DNA of 64,000 nucleotides from Collimonas pratensis (GTDB lineage: Bacteria > Pseudomonadota > Gammaproteobacteria > Burkholderiales > Burkholderiaceae_D), in the NCBI RefSeq assembly GCF_001584185.1, contig NZ_CP013234.1, positions 2,728,001 to 2,792,000 on the forward strand, read 5' to 3'. Shown here piece by piece: positions 24,636 through 33,414 of this stretch; position 1 is the first letter of the stretch, and every line of letters starts with the position of its first letter. The position numbers and the translations under genes are program-made. The notes beneath the pieces were generated by a model, which did not search any database, was not told where the DNA came from, and saw only the letters and a list, made by a program, of their open reading frames with translations.

Positions 24636-26339
24636 ATGCCAGGCCAGCACATCATCACATTGGAACAGTCCGGCGCGACTTTTGCCGCAGGGGGCGAGTT
24701 GTTGTTGGACGCGGCGCTGGCCGCAGGCATCTCGATACCGTTTTCATGCCGCCGCGGTGAGTGCGGATCGTGCAAGGTCAAGGTGCTCAGCGGTATCCAT
24801 GAAAGCAAGCCCTATATCGCTGCCGGTACGTCTTATCCGCTGGCGGACGATGAGATGCTGCTGTGTCAGAGCCATGCCTGCGGCGACATGCGCATCGAGA
24901 TTCCCGGCTGGTCGCTGGATGCCCAGGCATTGCGCTTTGAAGCCGAAGTGTTGAAAAAGGACATGCTCACGCAGGACGTCACGCAACTGGTGCTGGCGCC
25001 GCGCCACGCAAAATCGCTGTTCATCCGCGCAGGCCAGTACCTGAAGTTCTATCTCGATGACGGTAGCAGCCGTTGCTTTTCGGTCGCCAATATTCCCGCC
25101 GACGATGACGGCAAACTTGTCTTCCATATCCGGCGTGTGGCCGGCGGCCGTTTCTCGGAGCAGATGCTGGACTGTCTTGCCGTCGGCGACGTGCTCAGTA
25201 TCGAAGGCGCATTCGGCGCGTGCACCTGGCAACCCGGCCCGCATTCGGCCTTGCTGCTGTTTGCGAGCGGCACCGGCTATGCGGGCATCAAGCCGATTCT
25301 GCTGGCTGCGCTGGCTGAACAGGAGGCGATGCCTGTCGTGCTGTACTGGGGCGGCGCGCAGATTGATGATTTTTACGAACGGGAATTTCTCGACAAGCTT
25401 TCTGCACGCGATGTGCGCTTCAGTTGGCATGGCGTCGTCAGCCAGGCAGGGCAGGTTGCAGAAGGTTTCCGCCAAGGTTATGTGCAAGACGTTGCTGCTG
25501 CCGATTCTTACGTGTGGCAGAGTGCACGCGTCTATGCTTGCGGCAATCCGGCCATGGTTAGCGGCGTGCGCGAGCGCTGCCTGGCGCTGGGCTTGCCGGC
25601 GCATCATTTCATCGCGGAAGCCTTCGTGCCGTCGGGGGCAATCTCGGTGCCGTTGGCGCAGGGAAGTTTCGATCCGGTGTGGGAGTGTGTCGGCCCGAAA
25701 TATTCGATCGACGGCATGCTGGCGGCGCGCGAGCAGTCGATCCGTGCGCTCGCGCAAATCGTCGGCAAGCTGCGCGTGGGCATGACTACCGGTGAAGCCG
25801 TGGCGATGGCTAACGATCATCTGCGCAGCATGGGATCGTCGCATACCTGGCATCCGACCTATATCCGCTTCGGCGACGATACTGTCAGAACGCCGCGCCA
25901 AGGTGTCGAGAAGGAGCGTGCGCTGCGCGATACCGATATTGCCGTGGTTGATCTCGGGCCGGTATGGGATGGTTACGAAGGCGATTTCGGCGACACCATC
26001 GTTTTCGGGGAAAACAGCCTGCACCGCGCCTGCGCGCAGGCGGCGCGCGATGTCTTCACAGCTGCCAAGGAGGCCTGGCAGACCGGCCTGAGCGGGCGCG
26101 AATTATACGATTTCGCCGAGGCTGCCGCTGCGCGTGGCGGCTGGCAGCTGGAACGCAATCTGGCGGGACATCGGATATCGGATTTTCCGCATGCCTTGTT
26201 CGGTCCGGCCAAACTGGCGGAGATGGAAATCGTGCCGAGCGACAGCGTCTGGGTATTGGAAATCCAGCTGCGCCACCCGACCGAACTTGTCGGTGCGTTT
26301 TATGAGGATATTCTGATCGGCACGCCAGCTTCAGCCTGA
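24636..26339 (+). CDS. Ferredoxin-FNR reductase fused to an M24 metallopeptidase-like domain
   Basis: 567 residues in three modules. Residues 1-95: plant-type 2Fe-2S ferredoxin with Cys38, Cys43, Cys46 and Cys77 (FSCRRGECGSC, then LLCQSHACG). About 100-335: ferredoxin-NADP reductase-like FAD/NAD domain (RCFSVANIPADDDG; LLLFASGTGYAGIKPIL; RVYACGNPAMVSGVR), as in ring-hydroxylating dioxygenase reductases. About 352-567: pita-bread M24 domain with all five metal ligands in place: Asp439 and Asp450 (VVDLGPVWDGYEGDFGDT), His512 (LAGHRISDF), Glu542 (VWVLEIQL) and Glu557 (AFYEDIL). The frame is continuous, with no stop or ribosome site between modules. AGGA precedes the ATG by 4 bases. An electron-transfer module joined to a hydrolase or lyase is unusual; no substrate is claimed. 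Confidence 0.9.
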   Translation: MPGQHIITLEQSGATFAAGGELLLDAALAAGISIPFSCRRGECGSCKVKVLSGIHESKPYIAAGTSYPLADDEMLLCQSHACGDMRIEIPGWSLDAQALRFEAEVLKKDMLTQDVTQLVLAPRHAKSLFIRAGQYLKFYLDDGSSRCFSVANIPADDDGKLVFHIRRVAGGRFSEQMLDCLAVGDVLSIEGAFGACTWQPGPHSALLLFASGTGYAGIKPILLAALAEQEAMPVVLYWGGAQIDDFYEREFLDKLSARDVRFSWHGVVSQAGQVAEGFRQGYVQDVAAADSYVWQSARVYACGNPAMVSGVRERCLALGLPAHHFIAEAFVPSGAISVPLAQGSFDPVWECVGPKYSIDGMLAAREQSIRALAQIVGKLRVGMTTGEAVAMANDHLRSMGSSHTWHPTYIRFGDDTVRTPRQGVEKERALRDTDIAVVDLGPVWDGYEGDFGDTIVFGENSLHRACAQAARDVFTAAKEAWQTGLSGRELYDFAEAAAARGGWQLERNLAGHRISDFPHALFGPAKLAEMEIVPSDSVWVLEIQLRHPTELVGAFYEDILIGTPASA

Positions 26340-26714
26340 GCCGGCAGAGTATGCGGGATGACTGTTTCAGTCTTCCGCGAGGATGCCGACAAGCAGCCCA
26401 CCATCCGCTTAACTGACGTTGCACTGGTGTTGTACTAGCGTCGTAAATGACGCGTTCGTCTAGTCCGAACAGGCGTCATCCCATGCTGATTTTCAGCATG
26501 TCTACATCATTGACACTAATGAGAGTGTCAAGAAAAAAACATCCGAATCATCAGGCCAAAAACAACCAAATCGGCATGCCATCGTCATTCTCCGGTAACA
26601 AAACATACTTACCATTTGGAAAGATTTTCAACGCGTCTTGCCAGCAGCGCTGGATCCATCGCGCATTCGCGCAAACTTAATTTCCTTCCAGGATGTCGAC
26701 ATGGTGCTGAAGCA
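26340..26714. promoter_or_regulatory. Upstream region of the Tad-like pair with two tandem palindromes
   Basis: About 375 bases without a supported gene. Two perfect 8-bp-arm inverted repeats lie 10 bases apart: CATGCTGA-TTT-TCAGCATG (26482-26500) and TTGACACT-AATGAG-AGTGTCAA (26510-26531). An A-rich stretch follows. With no T-run after either hairpin in the sense direction they look more like protein-binding sites than terminators. TTGACA in the second could also serve as a -35 box. Confidence 0.5.
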
Positions 26715-29150
26715 ATGCAAGCCGACGTAAGCAAGTGGTCTAACAGCGGACGCCGTCGCTTGCCGCGGCGCGCATCTAGCCGCGCATTTTGCCACGCATA
26801 CAGCCACACCTACAGCCGCGGCGCGATCCTGCCGATCGGCATTTTCTTCCTGGCAGTGCTGTGCGTCGGCATATTTGCCGTCTATAACATGGCGCAGGTG
26901 ACCAGCGACAAGCGGCGCCTGGTCAACGCCGCGGATGCGATTGCCTACAGCACCGCCAACATTGCAGCGGAGGGGCTCAACTACACCGCCTACACCAACC
27001 GCGCCATGATCGCCAATTACCAGGCGGTAGGGCAGATGACGGCGATGTGGTCGAACGTCACCATGTCGGACCAGTACTGGAAAAACAATAGCAAGGTGAT
27101 GAAGGCCACCGCCGCGCTGACCAAATTCATTCCCTATATCGGCGCCGGCCTGTCGAGTGTGCTGAATGCGGTTTCCACTTTCGGCAAGTTCTGGGAAAAA
27201 ATCGTCGACGGCGTGCGCGTCACCAGCCAGGTGCTGGCCAACGCCGGCACCGCCACTACCTCGCTGACCAACTACGCGATTTTCGCTTCGCAGCAGGTGC
27301 ATCTGGCCACCACGACGTCAGCCATGATCGCCATGCAGAAGGAACTGTTGACGGCCAATGCGCCGCAAGCCGAGTATGTGCCGCAGACCATCATGTACCA
27401 GGTCGCCAAGAGCGTGGTCGATTTCGGCAGCATGATCAAGCTGCACCAGCCGCCGCGCAAGTTCATGGGCAGCACCGAGATGAAGACCAAGCTGCCGGAC
27501 AGCACCGGCACCGCCGATTTCAACCTGGTGCACCGGGTCATGATGCAGGACATGATCAAGCTGACCAGCGCCATGGGCGGCCGCCGCCTGTTTCCTAACG
27601 CGGTCGGCCTGTGGGCGGTGGATGGCTGCAACCTGAGCGGCATCAACGGCATCCTGACCGGGCTCTCGGCCAACGGCCTGGAGCAGATCGTGCCGGCGTT
27701 GCAGGGCAACGTGGCGGCGGACGTGATCGGCCCGGTGATTGAAGCTTTCATGAACACGGTCGGCCTCATCGTCAGCCCGATCATGTGTCTGTACGAACGC
27801 ACCGGCGGTACCCGCATGATCCAGATGCAGGATGGAACCTATGCCTGGAGCAATATCGACATCATGGAGATCAATCCGCACCTGTTCAATATCCATATCC
27901 CGATGGCCGGCGCGGTTACCATGTCCAAGGTGGGCCGCCAAGGCCTGGACAAGAACCAGGAAGTGCCTGAAGACCTGGCCAAGTTCGTCGACGTGGTGAA
28001 AGATACTTCGTCCTGGAAGAAATCGTTCTGGGGCGAGGCGACCGGCATCGACGACTGCCTGTATTTCACGCTGCCCAACGGCGAGCTGTATGCGCCGCGG
28101 ATAGGCGGCGCCTGCGGCTCACTGTCTGCCGGCGCGGCCAAGAAATACTACGAGCGCGGCGTCATGAATATCGCCGGATCCTCCGGCGAGCGGGCAATGA
28201 AGGGCCAGCCGCAGATCGCTACCGCCAGCCAGACGCTCAACAACGCCGCCATGGCGACTCTGGAACCAGTGATCAATGCGGCGGGCGCAGGCGTCAATTC
28301 CTCCAATTCCTCGCAGTCCGCGGTCAATCTGCCGGACGCCAACGCCAGCAACCTGACTGGCGTACTGGGTGGCGCCCCGGCCGGCATGCCAGCCTCCGGC
28401 GCCGCGCTGAATGCGCCCAATCCCGGCAGCGCCGATGCCGAAGTGGCGGTGGCGACGGCGATGGCGCAGCAGGCGGTGAACTTCCAGCAGCTCTCCAGCC
28501 TGGGCGGCAATGTCGCCACGTCCATCTCGAACATGCTGGGCAGCGGTTTTTCGCTCGCCACTTCAGCATTCGACGATCCAGTGGACGCACCGGACGGTTT
28601 TGTCCAGTTCATCCTCAAGGCTCTCGGTCTGGGCGACTTGATCGATGTCCTTAGCATGCGCACTTCGCGCGGCACCGAAACGCTGTTCCAGAAACCCGGC
28701 CTGGGCGGCGCAGTGGCGGCTGACATGGGCCTGCCGGCAGAGCGTTTCGGCCTATGGGAAATGCGCGGCGCCAACATGGGCAACTACCAGCTGGGCGACC
28801 GCGACGCCAGCAATCTGTTTGTCGCCAGCAAGGAAGTGCAGGACAACGCGTTGAAGGATCTTGGACCGTCGTTCGTGGTGGCGCTGCAGCAAACCGTCGA
28901 CAAGACGCCGCTGCGGCCGGAAAGCAAATTCAACCTCGGGCGCGCGCCCATGCACGATTACGACACTGAACTCAAGCAGGATTACCTGAAAGCCATCGGC
29001 AAGGCGCGCGTGTATTACCGGGCGCCGGTGGAGCGCTGGACCACGCGCGGCCAGATCGTCTCGCACGCCAACCTGATGCTGCCGTACTGGAATGCTCGGC
29101 TGGAAGGCTTGAATTACCCCGAGAAAGCGCTGTTCTTCGTCATTAACTGA
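26715..29150 (+). CDS. TadG-like pilus-assembly protein (Tad N-terminal domain), large
   Basis: About 811 residues from the ATG at 26715 (MQADVSKWSNSG); the frame is open to 26616, so the start is uncertain. After a basic N-terminus comes one membrane segment (RGAILPIGIFFLAVLCVGIF) and then DKRRLVNAADAIAYSTANIA, the hallmark of TadE/TadG-like Flp pilus-assembly proteins (Tad_N). The remaining 740 residues are extracytoplasmic, with an Ala/Ser/Asn-rich low-complexity stretch at about 510-600. It is far larger than typical TadG and carries no von Willebrand domain that I can see. It is paired with a TadE-like gene 21 bases downstream, but no tadA, B, C, Z, rcpA or flp gene is near. Confidence 0.8.
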   Translation: MQADVSKWSNSGRRRLPRRASSRAFCHAYSHTYSRGAILPIGIFFLAVLCVGIFAVYNMAQVTSDKRRLVNAADAIAYSTANIAAEGLNYTAYTNRAMIANYQAVGQMTAMWSNVTMSDQYWKNNSKVMKATAALTKFIPYIGAGLSSVLNAVSTFGKFWEKIVDGVRVTSQVLANAGTATTSLTNYAIFASQQVHLATTTSAMIAMQKELLTANAPQAEYVPQTIMYQVAKSVVDFGSMIKLHQPPRKFMGSTEMKTKLPDSTGTADFNLVHRVMMQDMIKLTSAMGGRRLFPNAVGLWAVDGCNLSGINGILTGLSANGLEQIVPALQGNVAADVIGPVIEAFMNTVGLIVSPIMCLYERTGGTRMIQMQDGTYAWSNIDIMEINPHLFNIHIPMAGAVTMSKVGRQGLDKNQEVPEDLAKFVDVVKDTSSWKKSFWGEATGIDDCLYFTLPNGELYAPRIGGACGSLSAGAAKKYYERGVMNIAGSSGERAMKGQPQIATASQTLNNAAMATLEPVINAAGAGVNSSNSSQSAVNLPDANASNLTGVLGGAPAGMPASGAALNAPNPGSADAEVAVATAMAQQAVNFQQLSSLGGNVATSISNMLGSGFSLATSAFDDPVDAPDGFVQFILKALGLGDLIDVLSMRTSRGTETLFQKPGLGGAVAADMGLPAERFGLWEMRGANMGNYQLGDRDASNLFVASKEVQDNALKDLGPSFVVALQQTVDKTPLRPESKFNLGRAPMHDYDTELKQDYLKAIGKARVYYRAPVERWTTRGQIVSHANLMLPYWNARLEGLNYPEKALFFVIN

Positions 29151-29171
29151 GATCCCGCCCGGAAAAATTTC

Positions 29172-30320
29172 ATGCTCATGCTGCCCATATTATCCAGCGC
29201 ATCGCCCAGATTGCGCCGCCAGCACGGCCAGGCGCTGGTCGAATCGATCATTGTCTGCAGCCTGTTCATGGTGTTCCTGTTTGGCCTGCAATGGGTGTGG
29301 CGTTTCGGCGAACTGGCGCAGCTCAATGCCGAAGCTCCGCGCTTTGCGGCCTGGGAGCGCACCGCCTACAAATCCGGCGGCGGCGCCGAGACGCAGGCGC
29401 TCTACAGCAGCGACAGCAACCTGGCGCCCCAGGTATTCCGCTACGTCTACCTGACGCCGCGCGGCGCGCGCCTGTCGCAAGGCGAGGGCAGCACCGCCTT
29501 GATGCAAGACCACCCGGACTGGATGAGCACGGCTGCGCGCTTTTTCACCAGCACGATGAAAGGCGCTACCTTCGGCACGATCTCCGGCAATGCCTTGAGC
29601 GTCACCACCAACTCAGACAAAGCACCCGGCGGACCGATGGGATTCGACCCCACGCACAATACGCTGACCAGCCTGAAGCTCGATGACAAGCCTTATGAAC
29701 GGGTGCAGGTCAACGGCGCCATCGGGCTGGGCGATTTCATCACGGATTTCCTGCAGCAGCGCTTCGGTATCGCACCCGCGGTCGACGGCATGGCCGCAGG
29801 CAGTACCAACGCCACCGCGCTGGGCAGCCTGACCATGGTCACCAATTCCTGGTCGGCGCCGGGAGCGGTGGCGATCAAGCGCATGTTTGACGAGCTCAAT
29901 CCGCTGGCTGCCAGCAACCACGTCGGCATGGTGCTCAACAATGGCAAGTACGGCAACCTGTCGCAGCTGATCGGCGGCGCCTCCGGTTTCGGCAGCAATT
30001 ACCGGGTAGACAAGGTCGGCATCAACCCGGCGCAAGTATCGACGCTGGTGTCGCAGGGGATGGGCTTTGACTACGGCAGCCTGAAGAATCCGGGCGACCT
30101 GATGAAAATCTTCAAGCCAACTGATGAATACAAGGAGAGCTTCGTGTTCAAGGCGGCCACTATCGAGCCTGAATATGTCGGCATCATCTGCAAGGCAAAA
30201 GTGCCGAACTCGATCCGCCTGACGCAGTACACCCAGGACGAGCTATGCCCGTCCGGCACGGTGCGCGCGCGCACGATTTCCATGTTCGACAATCCGGCCT
30301 GGCGTTTTGTAGCGCCGTAG
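29172..30320 (+). CDS. TadE-like pilus-assembly/pseudopilin-like protein
   Basis: 382 residues. The N-terminus has the TadE pattern: a short basic stretch, then HGQALVESIIVCSLFMVFLF, with a Glu five residues into the hydrophobic helix, as in pseudopilins processed by prepilin peptidases. A large extracellular domain follows (ERTAYKSGGGAETQALYSSD and AATIEPEYVGIICKAKVPN), with two cysteines near the end (IICKAKV and ELCPSG) that could form a disulfide. It directly follows the TadG-like gene and ends the two-gene unit. Both proteins probably form part of a secretion or surface structure whose machine is encoded elsewhere. Confidence 0.8.
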   Translation: MLMLPILSSASPRLRRQHGQALVESIIVCSLFMVFLFGLQWVWRFGELAQLNAEAPRFAAWERTAYKSGGGAETQALYSSDSNLAPQVFRYVYLTPRGARLSQGEGSTALMQDHPDWMSTAARFFTSTMKGATFGTISGNALSVTTNSDKAPGGPMGFDPTHNTLTSLKLDDKPYERVQVNGAIGLGDFITDFLQQRFGIAPAVDGMAAGSTNATALGSLTMVTNSWSAPGAVAIKRMFDELNPLAASNHVGMVLNNGKYGNLSQLIGGASGFGSNYRVDKVGINPAQVSTLVSQGMGFDYGSLKNPGDLMKIFKPTDEYKESFVFKAATIEPEYVGIICKAKVPNSIRLTQYTQDELCPSGTVRARTISMFDNPAWRFVAP

Positions 30321-30419
30321 GGCAGTCTGCAGGAAGTGACGATGATTTTATGGAAATTCATTAATATTCAATATATTACGAATGAATTCTGTGAATTTAG
30401 CTTAGGTTTAAAATGTCAC

Positions 30420-31409
30420 TCAGAATGAATACTGCATGCCGGCCTGGCCGCCGCTGAGCTGGCCGCTTTGGGGATTGCGGTCGATATCGGCCTCGACGTA
30501 CAGCTTGGTGCGCTTCGACAGGCTGTAACGGGCGACCGCCAGGAATTTGTTGTCGACCGCGCCGTCCGCGGTGCTGCGCCAGTAGGCGGTAGTCAGCTCC
30601 CAAGCCGGCGTCGGGACGTAAATGGCGCCGATGCCGTTGGTGACCAGGCTGCGGGTGGCGGTGTAGGGTTCGTTCTTCGTATGGTAATGCACCAGCTGCA
30701 GCGTGACCGGGCCGATCTCGTAGTAGCCGCCAGCAGTAAACGTGGTCTCGCCGCTGCCGTTGATGCCGCCGTAAGCAATCGCCGCGCCGAACGGATGGCC
30801 GTTGTACATCAGGCTGGCGGCTTGCATGCTACCGCTTTGGGTGCTGGCCTGTTCGCCGGCGGCATAGCTCAGGCGTCCGATGAAATCGGAGAAACGGCCG
30901 GTATAGACAATCGCATTGTCCCAGGCGTAATTGAGCTGGTGGTTGACCGCGGGCGACCAGCTGGAAACGTAAGTCGGGTCGCTCAGCCAGGAACCGGCGT
31001 AGTACAGCGCATTGTACTGGCGCCCCAGGGTCAGTTCTCCATAGCTGCTGCTCAAGCCGACATAGGCGGTGCGTCCGAACAATCGCCCGCCCTGGTTCAA
31101 TTTCCCGGTATCCAGCGAAAAGCCGTTCTCCAGGTTGAAAATGGCTTTCAGGCCGCCGCCCAGGTCTTCGCTGCCGATCAGGCCCCAGCGGCTGCCGGCC
31201 CAGCCCAGTTCGGCGCCGTCCACCACCGATAAAGTATTGCCGGCCCTGGTTTGCTGGTAGCGCACGCTGCTGTCGATAAAGCCATACAGCGTTACGCTGG
31301 TGCTGGCGATTTCGGCGTGAGAGGCGTTGGCCGCCAAGGCTAGCAATGCGGCCGATGCAACGGCCAGGCCAGGGAAATGAAATGCGGGGTTTTTGGTAAG
31401 AAGAAACAT
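30420..31409 (-). CDS. Gram-negative trimeric porin
   Basis: 329 residues. A signal peptide (LAVASAALLALAANASHA) precedes the Porin_4 barrel: SVTLYGFIDSSVRYQQTRAG, SRWGLIGSEDLGGGLKAIF, GRTAYVGLSSSYGELTLGRQ and RTKLYVEADIDRNPQSG, with terminal GMQYSF ending in phenylalanine. This is the standard betaproteobacterial general porin type (OmpC-like), slightly short for the family. It is unrelated in detail to the longer porin at 6017. AGGAGCCGCG precedes the ATG at 31407-31409. Confidence 0.93.
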   Translation of the reverse strand: MFLLTKNPAFHFPGLAVASAALLALAANASHAEIASTSVTLYGFIDSSVRYQQTRAGNTLSVVDGAELGWAGSRWGLIGSEDLGGGLKAIFNLENGFSLDTGKLNQGGRLFGRTAYVGLSSSYGELTLGRQYNALYYAGSWLSDPTYVSSWSPAVNHQLNYAWDNAIVYTGRFSDFIGRLSYAAGEQASTQSGSMQAASLMYNGHPFGAAIAYGGINGSGETTFTAGGYYEIGPVTLQLVHYHTKNEPYTATRSLVTNGIGAIYVPTPAWELTTAYWRSTADGAVDNKFLAVARYSLSKRTKLYVEADIDRNPQSGQLSGGQAGMQYSF

Positions 31410-31800
31410 GCGCGGCTCCTGTTCACTAGCCGCGAATATATAGTAGGTTTATATCAGGATAGAACGAATCATTTTGAACAACTATATATGGAATAAATGC
31501 ATGGTACTTGCCTAAGGCGCGTGAAGAAGTTTTTGCAAATGATCGACCAAAAGCTGTGATGCAACAGGCAACGCGCCGTAAGATCTTAACCAAATTGGGC
31601 GCTAGCATGGAATAGGAGCGATGAATCAGGTCTTTTGCTTGAATGGCTTGGTTCGGGACACCGATTTCCCCGATCTTTGAGAACTGGCAAAAAAAAAGTT
31701 CACGGATGTCGATTTGGCCCTATCTCGAACGTCTAGTAAGTGAGCGGATCAAAATGCGTATCCGTCATCCAACGTGACACCCAGCAAAGGAGAAATCACC
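31410..31800. other. Intergenic region between porin and GST
   Basis: About 390 AT-rich bases holding the two divergent promoters. A minus-strand frame of 60 codons (31426-31608) has no coding character. The bases around 31430-31500 (TATATAGTAGGTTTATATC) are probably the porin promoter. I see no other gene. Confidence 0.5.
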
Positions 31801-32466
31801 ATGTCCCTGCCAACGATCCCCGTTATTACCGTCTTTGAACGGTCGCCCGATGGCGGCAAGGGGCTGGCGCGTGACATGCGCGTTCGCTGGGCGCTGGAAG
31901 AAGTGGGCCAGGCTTACGAGGTTCGTCTTGTTTCGTTCGGGGCGATGAAGGAAGCCGCACATCGAGCGCGTCATCCTTTCGGGCAGATCCCGACTTATGA
32001 AGAGGATGATCTTGTGCTATTCGAGTCGGGAGCGATTGTGCTCCATCTCGCAGAGCGCCATACAGGCCTGCTGCCCGACAATGCGAATGCCCGGGCGCTC
32101 GCGATCACATGGATGTTTGCCGCGCTCAACACCGTTGAACCGCCGATTCTTGATCTCCAAACCACCAAGTTCCTGGAGGGAGACAAGCCCTGGTACGAGC
32201 AGCGCCTGCCGCTCGTCCAGAATCGCATCCGTGACCGGCTCGGAGAACTTTCCGATCGCCTTGGCGCTGCCGACTGGCTGGATGGCGCGTTCAGCGCGGG
32301 CGACCTGATGATGGTGGCGGTGCTGCTCAGGTTGAAAGCATCGGGCATGCTGGCCGAATATCCGAATCTTTCTGCCTATGTCGCCCGGGGCGAAGCGCGA
32401 CCCGCCTACCAGCGTGCTTTCGATGCGCAATTGGCGGTTTTCACCGGCAAGCCGCCGACCGCTTGA
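31801..32466 (+). CDS. Glutathione S-transferase
   Basis: 221 residues with an N-terminal thioredoxin-like domain (RVRWALEEVGQAYEVRLVSF, and FGQIPTYEEDDLVLFESGAI containing the cis-proline and the Glu-Ser pair that binds the glutathione gamma-glutamyl end) and a C-terminal all-helical domain (DWLDGAFSAGDLMMVAVLLR, with the N-capping motif). AAGGAGAAATCACC before the ATG at 31801 is a strong ribosome site. Probable cytoplasmic detoxification enzyme. It stands alone with its own promoter. Confidence 0.93.
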   Translation: MSLPTIPVITVFERSPDGGKGLARDMRVRWALEEVGQAYEVRLVSFGAMKEAAHRARHPFGQIPTYEEDDLVLFESGAIVLHLAERHTGLLPDNANARALAITWMFAALNTVEPPILDLQTTKFLEGDKPWYEQRLPLVQNRIRDRLGELSDRLGAADWLDGAFSAGDLMMVAVLLRLKASGMLAEYPNLSAYVARGEARPAYQRAFDAQLAVFTGKPPTA

Positions 32467-32581
32467 AAAACTGACGTGTAGTAGCTTTACCAACGGCCGC
32501 ACAAAACGATATATGGTGCGATTGCAGGAGTCAAACAACGTCTTACAGGTTATGTAGGCTAAATACAAACAAGGAGAAATC

Positions 32582-33166
32582 ATGCGAAAAATCGTTTCAT
32601 TTGCACATGTGTCACTGGATGGTTTTGTTGCCGCCACCGATGAGGGCATGGCAAGCCTGGGCTGGATAAACTTGAGCGACGAAATGTTTGAATATGTGGA
32701 GCAGCGGATTCAGCAGACCGACACTGCCTTATACGGGCGCGTCACCTACCAGATGATGGAGTCGTACTGGCCAACCGCTGCCGAGCAGCCCGGCGCAAGT
32801 CGGCATGACCATGCGCACTCGCGCTGGTATAAAACCGCCCGTAAAATTGTGTTGTCGAAAACCCTATTGGAAAAAGATCATCCCAATACCCAAATCATCA
32901 GCAGCAATTTAAGCGCTGAAATCGGCAAGCTCAAGCACAGCGCCGGCAGCGAGATTCTGGTGTTTGGCAGTCCCTCCGCCACGCACGCACTGATGGCGGA
33001 AAACCTTATCGACGAGTATTGGCTATTCGTCAATCCGATTGTGCTGGGGCAGGGTATTCCCTTATTCAAGAACATCAAGGACAGAACCGCGCTCACGCTG
33101 GTGAAAAGTAAGATCTTTGCTTCGGGCGTGGTGTGCCTGCACTACGAGGTAAAAAGAAAGCAATGA
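32582..33166 (+). CDS. Dihydrofolate reductase-fold protein (RibD C-terminal family)
   Basis: 194 residues, starting after an AAGGAGAAATC ribosome site. The RibD_C/YyaP-type fold is visible: MRKIVSFAHVSLDGFVA, DTALYGRVTYQMMESYWP, ARKIVLSKTLLEKDH and EILVFGSPSATHALMAENLI, then DEYWLFVNPIVLGQGIPLF. These proteins resemble dihydrofolate or deazaflavin reductases but most have no known substrate. Monocistronic by spacing. Confidence 0.92.
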   Translation: MRKIVSFAHVSLDGFVAATDEGMASLGWINLSDEMFEYVEQRIQQTDTALYGRVTYQMMESYWPTAAEQPGASRHDHAHSRWYKTARKIVLSKTLLEKDHPNTQIISSNLSAEIGKLKHSAGSEILVFGSPSATHALMAENLIDEYWLFVNPIVLGQGIPLFKNIKDRTALTLVKSKIFASGVVCLHYEVKRKQ

Positions 33167-33414
33167 TGCATTATCGGCATCCGTGAACTGATTGAACCAG
33201 TAGGTTGGGTTGAGATACTAGCAGCCGGCACTGCGGCCGGCGCTGGAATAAATCCAGGCTTTTGATCTCAACAAGCATTGCCTGGCTGCGGCAGATAATC
33301 AAAGGTGGGAATTACGTGGGCCTTCGATCTCGCCGCCTCGGTGTCTGACCTGGTTGCCAGCTGCAGTCCCGCGCAGATGAGGGAAGGGCAGCCGGCCAGG
33401 TAGTGGGCAGGATA

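Noticed and set aside
26510..26531. TTGACACT hairpin as a terminator
   Set aside because: Followed by an A-run on the plus strand and no T-run in either reading direction; it looks like a binding site.
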